Shown here: piece by piece, positions 1 through 6,359 of the stretch
Layout of the letters: each line of letters starts with the position of its first letter
Numbering within the stretch: the stretch's first letter is position 1
DNA from: Simkania sp.
GTDB lineage: Bacteria; Chlamydiota; Chlamydiia; Chlamydiales; Simkaniaceae
Assembly (NCBI GenBank): GCA_028281425.1
Contig: JANQJX010000128.1
Coordinates: 1 to 8,698, forward strand
Length of the DNA: 8,698 bases
Direction of reading: 5' to 3'
The notes under the pieces: generated by a model
Seen by the model: only the letters and a program-made list of their open reading frames with translations
Databases searched by the model: none
What the model was told of the DNA's origin: nothing
Translations under genes and position numbers: made by a program

Positions 1-130
1 CAGAGTCTTTCTCTAAAATTTACTGGAAAAAAGTTCTTTGGAGTCAGGGCTATTTTGCCGGCTCTGTAGGAGGGGCGTTCCTTGTCTATTGTGCGTGGAA
101 TCCATTAAGCAGCAGCAAAAAGGCGCCTGA
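1..130 (+). pseudogene. 3' remnant of an IS200/IS605-type TnpA transposase, frameshifted
   Basis: No single frame gives a convincing protein end, but three consecutive frames together read like the C-terminus of a Y1 (HUH) transposase of the IS200/IS605 group. Bases 3-77 read KIYWKKVLWSQGYFAGSVGGA, a close fit to the family's W-S-x-x-Y-F-x-x-S-x-G-G-A block. The next frame, from base 79, reads SLSIVRGI, resembling the usual P-L-x-V-I/V-R. The third frame, from base 104, reads IKQQQKGA and stops at 128-130, resembling the family's Y-I-E/K-Q-Q tail. Each shift equals one extra base, so the gene looks inactivated by two small insertions. The catalytic HUH and Tyr residues would lie upstream, outside the window. 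The alternative is a single frame from base 3 to the TAA at 168-170 encoding an unknown protein tail. The family call rests on remembered motif shape, without a search. Confidence 0.5.
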
Positions 131-174
131 GAGCTCTATATTGAAGTTCTTACCCATAAATTTCCATTAAAATT

Positions 175-1761
175 TTAAGTCGTTTTAAAAAGTGGTTTTT
201 TATTTCCAGCTATTTGCTTATCCTCTTCTTTGATATCTAGTTTTTTCTGCTTGGCTGTTAATTCATTAAATTGATGTCCTAAAGATTGAACAGCACCAAT
301 CCACCCTAAAATGATGATGAGTAGAATCAGTCCGACATAGGGAGTACTCATCGAAATAGACCCAAACATCATAAGAAGCCCTCCATGAATGATAGAGCCT
401 CCCGATTTACCAAGACGAGATCCCACTCCATCAATGGCTGCTTTCCCTTTGAATTTTGATTCAGCATTAAGAGGAATAAATGCGATTTCTTTTGTTGTAT
501 CAAAAAGAGTGTATTTACAAGAACGTGTAAAAACATTTTGAATTGTTCCAAATAAGACGGCCATAGTAAGGGGAGTCATTCCAAAAATAGCTGTCCACTT
601 TACAAGAAGTGAACTTTCTCTGAATAATACAAAGATAAAAAAGAAAACGCCTGAAATAAAGAGTATCAAAGGGGTCACAAGAGCACTTAGGGTCCATCCA
701 AGACGTCGAATCATATTGCTACAGAAAAAAAGTGCAATAAATGTAGAAAGAAACCCAATTAACATGAGCACCTTCCCCATAAAAGCGCTGTAGTCATTAG
801 GATTGGAATAGAGAGTTTTAATTTGATCTTTCCAAATGATTTCAACCATGTTAAGGGCGATATTAAATCCAAGCACGAGAATAGCAACATAAAGAAGATA
901 TTTGGACTTGGCAAGGTATGCAAAATTTTTACGCATCCCCATTTTAAAAGCTTTTTTTTGTTTTGAATGGTTAATTTGGATTTTTTTCATATTGGGATCT
1001 TTATCAATCACTTTAAGATGATACCACTTAAAAAGCGCTATTGAAAGAAGCCCTGACAAAACAACAAAGGAGGTGATCAAACCAAGAGATTGCCCCCAAC
1101 GATCTTCTCCAAAGATAAAAGAAAGATCAAATGTTTTTAATGAAACAAAAATGGCGATTTGTCCGGAGAAAATGGTGGCGATGTTCGCTCCAATACCTAA
1201 AATTCCATAATAGCGCTTAGCATCCTTAACCGTTGTGATCTCATTTGTAAAGCCCCAAAATAAAACGGTCATGATAGCTGTTCCCCATAATTCTGACATT
1301 ACATAAAAAAGAGTATAAGACCAGTTGCGTATGATTGAAATCATTCCATGGAATCCCTTAGGAAGATGAGCCTCAAGTCGATCGGCAAAACTATGGGGAT
1401 GAATAAAATCTCGAAGAGGATAAATGACAAGGGCAAAGAGGATAAAAAATAGGAGGAAACTTCCTATCATGATATAAAAAAGATTTTCCTGTGAAAACCG
1501 ATTGAAGAGACGAGTAAAAAGAAAGGTGACTAAAAGGGCCATTGGAAGAATCACAGCAATTTTGATAAAAGGAAGCGCTTCGGCTCCAGATCCGGGGGCT
1601 GTGATAACAATGGCATCTTTAGCCGCTTTAAGAATACTATAATTGAAACAAATCAAAGCGTAAATGATTAAGAGAGGTAAAAATTTTTTGATTTCACAAC
1701 GATGAATAGGCCAGATAAATGAGCGGAAACGACCAAACTCTTTATCAGTCAAAGAAGACAT
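175..1761 (-). CDS. Nucleotide transporter, ATP/ADP carrier (NTT/Tlc) family
   Basis: This is a 528-residue inner-membrane carrier with about 11-12 hydrophobic segments, the size and form of plastidial and chlamydial nucleotide transporters. Such proteins exchange host ATP for ADP or import nucleotides with protons. Family blocks seen are F-x-W-P-I near residue 15, LKAAKDAIVITAPGSGAEALPF (about 44-65), SELWGTAIMTVLFWGFTNEI (156-175), VEIIWK (306-311) and SRLGKSGGS (448-456). The four charged residues known to be essential in Arabidopsis NTT1 (Lys155, Glu245, Glu385, Lys527) appear to correspond to Lys48, Glu157, Glu307 and Lys452, so the gene looks functional. The start fits the family N-terminus, although no good Shine-Dalgarno precedes it: AGG sits only one base from ATG. 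Position beside pgsA, sppA and polA suggests orthology to C. trachomatis Npt2. ATP/ADP exchange versus proton-driven import cannot be decided here. Confidence 0.95.
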   Translation of the reverse strand: MSSLTDKEFGRFRSFIWPIHRCEIKKFLPLLIIYALICFNYSILKAAKDAIVITAPGSGAEALPFIKIAVILPMALLVTFLFTRLFNRFSQENLFYIMIGSFLLFFILFALVIYPLRDFIHPHSFADRLEAHLPKGFHGMISIIRNWSYTLFYVMSELWGTAIMTVLFWGFTNEITTVKDAKRYYGILGIGANIATIFSGQIAIFVSLKTFDLSFIFGEDRWGQSLGLITSFVVLSGLLSIALFKWYHLKVIDKDPNMKKIQINHSKQKKAFKMGMRKNFAYLAKSKYLLYVAILVLGFNIALNMVEIIWKDQIKTLYSNPNDYSAFMGKVLMLIGFLSTFIALFFCSNMIRRLGWTLSALVTPLILFISGVFFFIFVLFRESSLLVKWTAIFGMTPLTMAVLFGTIQNVFTRSCKYTLFDTTKEIAFIPLNAESKFKGKAAIDGVGSRLGKSGGSIIHGGLLMMFGSISMSTPYVGLILLIIILGWIGAVQSLGHQFNELTAKQKKLDIKEEDKQIAGNKKPLFKTT

Positions 1762-1771
1762 ACCTATGCTT

Positions 1772-1791
1772 GGGTTTAAGAGGGTTTAAGG
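1772..1791 (-). repeat. Two tandem 10-bp repeats in the leader of the nucleotide transporter gene
   Basis: On the plus strand GGGTTTAAG occurs twice with a 10-base period (1772-1780 and 1782-1790), and a weaker third unit, GGGTTTTAT, begins at 1790. The array ends 10 bases upstream of the transporter start codon, so in the transcript it reads as repeated CUUAAACCC. A one-helical-turn period is what a DNA-binding protein would need, but short repeats also arise by slippage. No function is shown. Confidence 0.4.
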
Positions 1792-2176
1792 GTTTTATTG
1801 ATAAAAAAAAGTTTTGCTTACAGAAATGGATCAAATAAGAGATTTGGGCAGATAGATTTCTAGACTGTTGAAAAACTAGCTGCTGAGATTGCACGACTAC
1901 CCTCGCCTTAAAAAGAAATTGAACATCGGTGAAGCTAAGCCTCGCACAAGGAATTCATACTTGCCCCTTATTATAACAGTTTTCATTTATTATACAACTT
2001 AAGAGATGGAATTTTGGCATACTTACTTTAAAACGAGTCACAAGAGTGGTTAACATGTAAAACTTTTATGGAAATCTACTTGAAATGCTCAAAGTTTAGC
2101 TTGTATGGCATCCAAACTCCTAAGTCACTTGTGAGTATCAATCGAGAAATCTTTATATGAAGCATGTTATCAAGAA

Positions 2177-2191
2177 CAATCGTCACGATTG
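2177..2191. repeat. Short perfect inverted repeat CAATCG-TCA-CGATTG
   Basis: Six-base arms (2177-2182 and 2186-2191) surround a three-base centre. No T-run follows, so it is not a standard terminator. It lies about 170 bases upstream of the dedA-like start, too far for a typical operator. It could be a protein site or chance. Confidence 0.3.
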
Positions 2192-2341
2192 ACATATCAA
2201 AGAGGGTGAAATCAAAAAACAACAGAAAAATCTAAAGATTCATTTGTGGATTTAATAAGTGAAATTGGTATAGGTTCATTTATTATGTATATATTTAATA
2301 ATATATAAAATTTCTTGACTATTCTGTTTTTTTTTCTTCTG

Positions 2342-2350
2342 TGAGATAAT
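2342..2350 (+). promoter_or_regulatory. Possible extended -10 element of the dedA-pgsA pair
   Basis: TGAGATAAT reads as an extended -10 (TGN plus GATAAT, 2345-2350). A good -35-like TTGACT lies at 2315-2320, but the spacing is 24 bases, far above the usual 16-18, and includes a T9 run. If this -10 is used, transcription would begin within a base or two of the ATG at 2358 and give a leaderless or nearly leaderless message. Use of a different promoter or start is possible. Confidence 0.3.
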
Positions 2351-2357
2351 AAGCTTT

Positions 2358-2966
2358 ATGGAACAAATGTTAAACTTTATCATGGAAAATCGCTCTTATG
2401 CACCTTGGATCACTTTTGGACTCATTTTGCTTGCCGGTTTTAATTTTCCGATTAGTATTGATGTGATTATGATTGTGAGTGCTTTTCTAGCAGCAACAAC
2501 CCTTACAGAGCAAACCATAACTCTTTATCTGAGTATTTTTGTTGGAGCTTATTTCTCTGCGTGGATTGCTTATTGGTTGGGCAGAACCATTGGGAATAAA
2601 CTGTTTAAGTTTCGCTGGTTCTCAAAAATCTTAACTCAAGAAAGGCTAAAAAAAATAAATCTATTTTATGATAAACATGGCTTCTTTACTTTGCTTTTTG
2701 GACGCTTTATCCCTTTTGGAATTCGCAATTGTATTTTTATGACAACGGGCATGAGTCACTCCAATTTTAGAAAATTTGCCCTTAGAGATTGTATTGCATG
2801 TTTTATCTGGTCCGCAACTTGTTTTTACTCCTTTTATACCTTAGGAGTTAACTATCAGATTCTTTTAAACCATTTCAAAATTATAAATCTTAGCATATTT
2901 TCAGCTTTCAGTGTGACGGTAATTGGGGTGATTTGTTATAAAAAACGTAAGAATAAAAATTCTTGA
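2358..2966 (+). CDS. DedA-family (SNARE-associated/VTT domain) membrane protein
   Basis: This 202-residue integral membrane protein has hydrophobic segments at about 17-47, 54-75, 108-130, 145-163 and 176-194 and a basic tail. The family signature is the block FGRFIPFGIR (residues 114-123) followed by a glycine and F-R-K-F-x-x-x-D. DedA proteins move or flip lipids such as undecaprenyl phosphate or phosphatidylethanolamine and support envelope integrity. Two features are atypical: the signature arginines (116 and 123) are seven apart where the usual R-F-I-P-x-x-R gives six, and the early proline-acidic motif reads PISID (31-35), not P-G-E. There is no clear Shine-Dalgarno before the chosen ATG, and Met4 or Met9 are alternative starts. 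It ends in TGA 32 bases before the pgsA-like gene, suggesting co-transcription. The family call is good; the lipid carried is unknown. Confidence 0.85.
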   Translation: MEQMLNFIMENRSYAPWITFGLILLAGFNFPISIDVIMIVSAFLAATTLTEQTITLYLSIFVGAYFSAWIAYWLGRTIGNKLFKFRWFSKILTQERLKKINLFYDKHGFFTLLFGRFIPFGIRNCIFMTTGMSHSNFRKFALRDCIACFIWSATCFYSFYTLGVNYQILLNHFKIINLSIFSAFSVTVIGVICYKKRKNKNS

Positions 2967-2998
2967 ATGCGAAAATAAAAGGTTAAGCCAAAATAAGC

Positions 2999-3505
2999 AT
3001 GCTAAATCCCCCTAACGGTATCTCCCTTTTGCGGGCTCCTCTTGCACTTTTATTTATTATCGAAAATACTTACTTACGTATTTTGGTGATCTTGCTTGCA
3101 ATGATCACTGATTCTATCGATGGCTATCTAGCTAGGCGTTATCGTTATACTTCGCGTCTAGGGGCTTTTTTAGATCCTATTATGGATAAATTTTTTGTTT
3201 ATGTTGTTCTTGGTGCCTTGATTTATGAGTCTCAAATTTTTGTTTGGCAAGCAGTCGCTTTGCTAATGCGAGATTTTTTTCTTTTTCTTTTCATTCTCTA
3301 TTTAGGCTTTACAAAAACATGGAAAACCTTTCATTTAAAGGCGATTCTTTGGGGAAAAGTCACGACTGCAGCTCAATTTAGCCTTCTGATTCTTCTTGTT
3401 TTAAAACTTCCTATTCCTGGTTTTATTTATTACCTTTTTGTCTTCCTTGGTTTACTTGCATTCATTGAACTGATCCAATTTTCAAAACATCGCACCAACC
3501 AATAG
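2999..3505 (+). CDS. pgsA: CDP-alcohol phosphatidyltransferase, probably phosphatidylglycerophosphate synthase
   Basis: This 168-residue membrane enzyme carries the complete CDP-alcohol phosphatidyltransferase signature D-x2-D-G-x2-A-R-x8-G-x3-D-x3-D: Asp38, Asp41, Gly42, Ala45, Arg46, Gly55, Asp59 and Asp63. These aspartates bind the metals and CDP-diacylglycerol. The N-terminal N-P-P-N-G-I-S-L-L-R matches the family's N-x-P-N-x-x-T-x-x-R opening, and three or four further hydrophobic segments follow. PgsA makes phosphatidylglycerophosphate from CDP-diacylglycerol and glycerol-3-phosphate, the first committed step to phosphatidylglycerol and cardiolipin. An in-frame TAA lies five codons upstream (2984-2986), which fixes the ATG start. 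The nearest AAAAGG (2977-2982) is 16 bases away, so the ribosome site is poor. At 168 residues it is near the short end for PgsA. Cardiolipin or phosphatidylserine synthase cannot be excluded, but proximity to sppA, polA and a nucleotide transporter favours pgsA. Confidence 0.85.
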   Translation: MLNPPNGISLLRAPLALLFIIENTYLRILVILLAMITDSIDGYLARRYRYTSRLGAFLDPIMDKFFVYVVLGALIYESQIFVWQAVALLMRDFFLFLFILYLGFTKTWKTFHLKAILWGKVTTAAQFSLLILLVLKLPIPGFIYYLFVFLGLLAFIELIQFSKHRTNQ

Positions 3506-3721
3506 CTAAGATGATGCTATAGATTCGAAGGTATTGATTCTCGCTCCTTCTATTCGATTTATATGATTCTCTATTTTCTATCTAATCTAGAGAGATAGGG
3601 GTCAGCAGTCCCATACGAGATGAAGTGCTGAAATTGCGAAGTGAAGTAGATATGTCAATTCTAAATAGCTGACGTGAAATAGAGTGCATTCCGAGGGATT
3701 GAAAAAAGAATAGCTTAAAAC

Positions 3722-3753
3722 GTTTATTCATTTTATCATCTATATGAATAAAC
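3722..3753. repeat. 10-bp perfect inverted repeat with 12-base loop
   Basis: GTTTATTCAT (3722-3731) pairs exactly with ATGAATAAAC (3744-3753). The stem is AT-rich and is followed by AGTC and then five T residues (3757-3762 region). It could be a weak terminator for the dedA-pgsA message, lying 217 bases past the pgsA stop, or an operator before the symporter gene. The AT-rich stem makes a strong intrinsic terminator unlikely. Confidence 0.45.
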
Positions 3754-3811
3754 AGTCTTTTTGGGTTCAAAGCACAGAGTGGTTTTAAAATAATAGCGCT
3801 GTCTATGCGCT

Positions 3812-3841
3812 TTGACTCCAAAAATCTCGCTCCCATTTATG
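3812..3841 (+). promoter_or_regulatory. Weak candidate promoter before the symporter gene
   Basis: TTGACT at 3812-3817 matches the -35 consensus at five of six bases. Eighteen bases later TTTATG (3836-3841) is a poor -10. Transcription from here would give a leader of about 35 bases before the ATG at 3882. Support is limited to the -35 match and the position. Confidence 0.25.
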
Positions 3842-3881
3842 CAGGACTCAAACGATAGCACAGGTGACATTCAGGATTTTT

Positions 3882-5135
3882 ATGAAAAAACCAGCCCTTT
3901 TAAATCTCTTAACTCTTATTGCCTTTTTATTGGGATCGGCTGCGGGATTATTTCAGCTTTCTTTTTTAGAGGGTTTTTTCAAAGGAATCTCAGATCTTTT
4001 TTTAAAAGGGCTTCGTTTCCTAAGTGTTCCTATGATTTTTTTGGCAATTGTTTCGACAGCAAGTCAATTGCAAAGTCTTCAAGAAGCAAAATTTTTAATT
4101 AAAAAAATTTTAAAATATACCATAGCTACAACCTTCATTGCTGCCTCAATTTGACTGATACTCTTTCTGATTTTTAAGCCTGAAGAAGGAGGAATAGAAA
4201 ATGTTATTTTTAGTTCAACTCCAAAAGGAACCTATCTTAGGACTCTTCTCAAACTGGTTCCTTCAAATTTTTTAGAACCTTTCTTAGAGCATAATGTGAT
4301 TGCAGCAGTTTTTATTGCGATTCTTTTTAGCGTTGCTATCTCCCATCTTCCTAAAAAGCAAGGAGTTCTTTTAAGGGATTTTTTTCATGCCCTTTTTGAA
4401 ACTGTATTAAAAATCACATCTTGGATCATCACCTTAATGCCAATTGGTATTCTTGCATTTTCTTTCCAATTCTTTAAAAATATTTCTCATCAAAGAGAAA
4501 ATTTAAACAATTTCCTTTTATACAGTCTCTGTATTCTTGGAGCCAATGCTGTTCAAGGCTTGATTGTTCTTCCTCTGGTCCTTAAATGGAAACAACTCTC
4601 TCCTTTAAAGATTGCAAAAGGGATGATGCCAGCTCTGAGTATAGCTTTTTTTTCAAAGTCTTCAACTGCTGCTTTGCCTCTGACCCTAAAGGCTGCAAAG
4701 CAACGCCTAAATATTTCTGAAAAAACAGCAAATTTTAGTTTTCCTCTCTGTTCGATTATCAATATGAACGGATGTGCTGCTTTTATTTTAATCACCTTTT
4801 TATTTGTTTCTACAAGCCATGGCCTTTTATTTAGTGCTCTAGAATTATTTGGACTTATTTTTGTAGCTTCTATTGCTGCTATTGGAAATGCAGGAGTTCC
4901 TATGGGCTGTTTTTTTCTAACCAGCGCACTTCTTATTGGGATGGATGTTCCTTTGAATTTAATGGGAATGATTCTCCCTCTTTATTCTCTATTTGATATG
5001 GTAGAAACAGCATTGAATGTTTGGTCAGATAGTTGTATCACTGCCATTGTAGATTGCCAAGTAAATGAAGAAAAAGCAAAAGATCTGCTGCAACAGAAAA
5101 AAGAAGAAAGCGTGGGCTTAGACATTTCCTTTTAA
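3882..5135 (+). pseudogene. gltT: Dicarboxylate/amino acid:cation symporter (GltP/GltT type), interrupted by in-frame TGA
   Basis: This 417-codon frame is read through except for one TGA at codon 91 (4152-4154). The ATG at 3882 is chosen because AGGA (3873-3876) sits five bases upstream; a GTG at 3864 has no ribosome site. Frame continues cleanly on both sides of the TGA with typical DAACS blocks: a serine-rich hairpin (SKSSTAALP, about 262-270), NMNGC (294-298), IGNAGVPMG before the second hairpin, and DMVETALNVWSD (372-383). The TGA falls at the glycine of the family's hydrophobic-G-hydrophobic run before F-x-P, so GGA to TGA is the simplest explanation. Such transporters import glutamate, aspartate or dicarboxylates with Na+ or H+. 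Here the substrate-contacting Arg397 and Asp390 of GltPh correspond to Glu375 and Tyr368, suggesting a different substrate before decay. A GTG at 4296 could start a 279-residue fragment, but it would lack the first helices. A sequencing error is possible. Confidence 0.8.
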
Positions 5136-5235
5136 AAACCAGAAAATTCAAATTTTGAGCCATCCTATTTGAGCTAACTGACGTCACCTTTTTTCTTGAT
5201 CTTGTGACAGATACGGGTTAGACTTCAATCGTTTC

Positions 5236-5264
5236 TTGATAGAAAAAAAAATCTTTTTTACAAT
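5236..5264 (+). promoter_or_regulatory. Sigma-70-type promoter for sppA-polA
   Basis: TTGATA (5236-5241) and TACAAT (5259-5264) each match the consensus at five of six or four of six bases and are separated by exactly 17 bases. The spacer is a run of A followed by a run of T. Transcription would start near 5271, leaving a leader of about 32 bases before the sppA ATG. This is the best promoter in the window. Confidence 0.6.
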
Positions 5265-5302
5265 TTAAGCTTAGTGCTGTTTTAGCAAAAGGTTTGTTTT
5301 TT

Positions 5303-6349
5303 ATGAATGTGAGTCGTGAATCTATTTTTGTATCTGCTTTTCGTAGTTTTTGCAATGCGATTGCAGGCATGATTGGGATTGTAGTTGTGGTGATCTCCCT
5401 TGCAATATTTTTTCAATCTTCTTCCAAACTGATTTTCGAACCTGATAAACCCACCATTCACATTATAGAAGATGAGAAAGGAAAGCGTACCATTCTTCCT
5501 CATACAACTCCTATGGTTTTACGCCTTAATATTCATGGAATCATTGGATCTCGTGAACTAAATAGCAAAAACATCAAAACAAAACTTTTAGCTTCTAGAG
5601 AAGGCCTTTTAAAAAAAGAAAGGGTGAAAGCTATTTTGCTCCATATCAATACTCCAGGTGGAACAGTCATAGATGCAAATAATATCTATATGAGTCTCAT
5701 GGAGTATAAGGAAAAATATAAAGTTCCTATCTATGCATATGTCGATGGTCTTTGTGCTTCAGGGGGAATGTATATTGCTTGTGCAGCCGATAAAATTTTA
5801 TCTAATCCTGTAGGGATTATTGGATCTGTTGGAGTGATTTTAGGTCCTAACTTTAACATCTATAAGCTGATGGAAAAAATGGGAATTGAACAGATGACAC
5901 TGACAAGAGGAAAAGACAAAGATATCCTCAGTCCTTTCCGTCCTTGGAAAGCAAATGAAGATGCTCCTTTAAACGATATCATTGACTATGACTACAAGCG
6001 CTTTATTTCTATTGTGACTAAAAATAGACCTCGAATTAACAAAAATAAGCTTATCAATGAATATGGGGCCAATGTTTTTGATCCCTTTCAAGCCAAGCAA
6101 ATTGGTTATATTGATAATGGAAACGCTTCGTATTATGAAACCTTAAAAGAATTGGTGAAAGTCGCCGGTATTGAAGAAGATTATCAAGTCATTGAACTTA
6201 AAATCTCTTATCCTATATTACAAGATCTGGTTGAAGGAAAGTCCCCTCTTTTCTCAGGAAAAATCAAACATGAAATTGGACTGATCCCCGATTATAAAGT
6301 GGAATGGATCAATCATCCACTCTACCTCTACTTACCAGCTTTGTATTAA
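5303..6349 (+). CDS. sppA: Signal peptide peptidase SppA/SohB-type, serine-lysine membrane protease (S49 family)
   Basis: This 348-residue protein has one N-terminal membrane anchor (about 19-37) and a single S49 peptidase domain, the short form found in Bacillus and chlamydiae and not the doubled E. coli form. The probable nucleophile is Ser153 in C-A-S-G-G-M-Y, and the general base Lys206 lies in KDKDILSPF, matching the family's K-D-x-x-S-P. LHINTPGG (113-120) and NPVGIIGSVGV (168-178) are further family blocks. SppA degrades signal peptides left in the membrane after secretion. The ATG at 5303 is preferred because AAAGG (5288-5292) lies 10 bases upstream; a TTG at 5294 would have almost no spacing. 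It follows a strong promoter and ends 10 bases before polA, so the two are likely one operon. C. trachomatis has the same neighbours, as I recall. Confidence 0.92.
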   Translation: MNVSRESIFVSAFRSFCNAIAGMIGIVVVVISLAIFFQSSSKLIFEPDKPTIHIIEDEKGKRTILPHTTPMVLRLNIHGIIGSRELNSKNIKTKLLASREGLLKKERVKAILLHINTPGGTVIDANNIYMSLMEYKEKYKVPIYAYVDGLCASGGMYIACAADKILSNPVGIIGSVGVILGPNFNIYKLMEKMGIEQMTLTRGKDKDILSPFRPWKANEDAPLNDIIDYDYKRFISIVTKNRPRINKNKLINEYGANVFDPFQAKQIGYIDNGNASYYETLKELVKVAGIEEDYQVIELKISYPILQDLVEGKSPLFSGKIKHEIGLIPDYKVEWINHPLYLYLPALY

Positions 6350-6359
6350 AAAAGGCAAA

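Larger units (their letters stand above)
1762..2357. other. Long divergent intergenic region without a convincing gene
   Basis: This 596-base gap lies between the divergent transporter and dedA-like genes. All frames are closed by frequent stops. The transporter leader with its tandem repeat lies at the left, and a TA-rich stretch (about 2275-2310) plus a T9 run (2327-2335) lie just before dedA. In between, bases 1864-1908 give 15 open codons (TVEKLAAEIARLPSP) that look like a piece of coiled-coil coding sequence, and bases 1865-1877 (CTGTTGAAAAACT) resemble some insertion-sequence ends. No matching inverted end was found. The most likely reading is decayed former gene or mobile-element DNA. 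Confidence 0.6.
3506..3881. other. Intergenic region between pgsA and the broken symporter gene
   Basis: No convincing gene lies in these 376 bases. A minus-strand frame of 84 codons (3582-3836) has no Shine-Dalgarno, starts directly after a stop codon, is rich in Arg and Ser and matches no family I recognise. The region contains a 10-bp inverted repeat (3722-3753), a 5-bp stem AGCGC/GCGCT (3795-3811), and a repeated nonamer TCTCGCTCC (3539-3547 and 3825-3833), each copy followed within about 10 bases by ATTTAT. Confidence 0.55.

Noticed and set aside
1766..1790. GGGTTTA repeats as telomere-like DNA
   Set aside because: Only two exact units in a bacterial leader region; the match to the plant telomere unit is coincidental.
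3502..3520. ATAGC/GCTAT stem over the pgsA stop as a terminator
   Set aside because: Only five base pairs and no T-run follows.
3599..3634. Resemblance of GTCAGCAGTCCCATACGAGA to a 5S rRNA segment
   Set aside because: Only a short similarity to the CCCATGCGAGA stretch; the rest does not fit a 5S fold or length.
3582..3836. 84-codon minus-strand open frame
   Set aside because: No Shine-Dalgarno, starts immediately after a stop, composition unlike the neighbouring genes, and no recognisable family.
4152..4154. Selenocysteine or reassigned TGA codon
   Set aside because: The family position is glycine, no SECIS-like hairpin is evident directly downstream, and TGA ends dedA.
4296..5135. Separate 279-residue gene starting at GTG 4296
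   Set aside because: It is in the same frame as the upstream symporter part and lacks its own ribosome site; it is the downstream half of the interrupted gene.
5179..5186. TGACGTCA palindrome between gltT and sppA
   Set aside because: An eight-base palindrome without a known bacterial role here; it is not repeated, so chance is likely.
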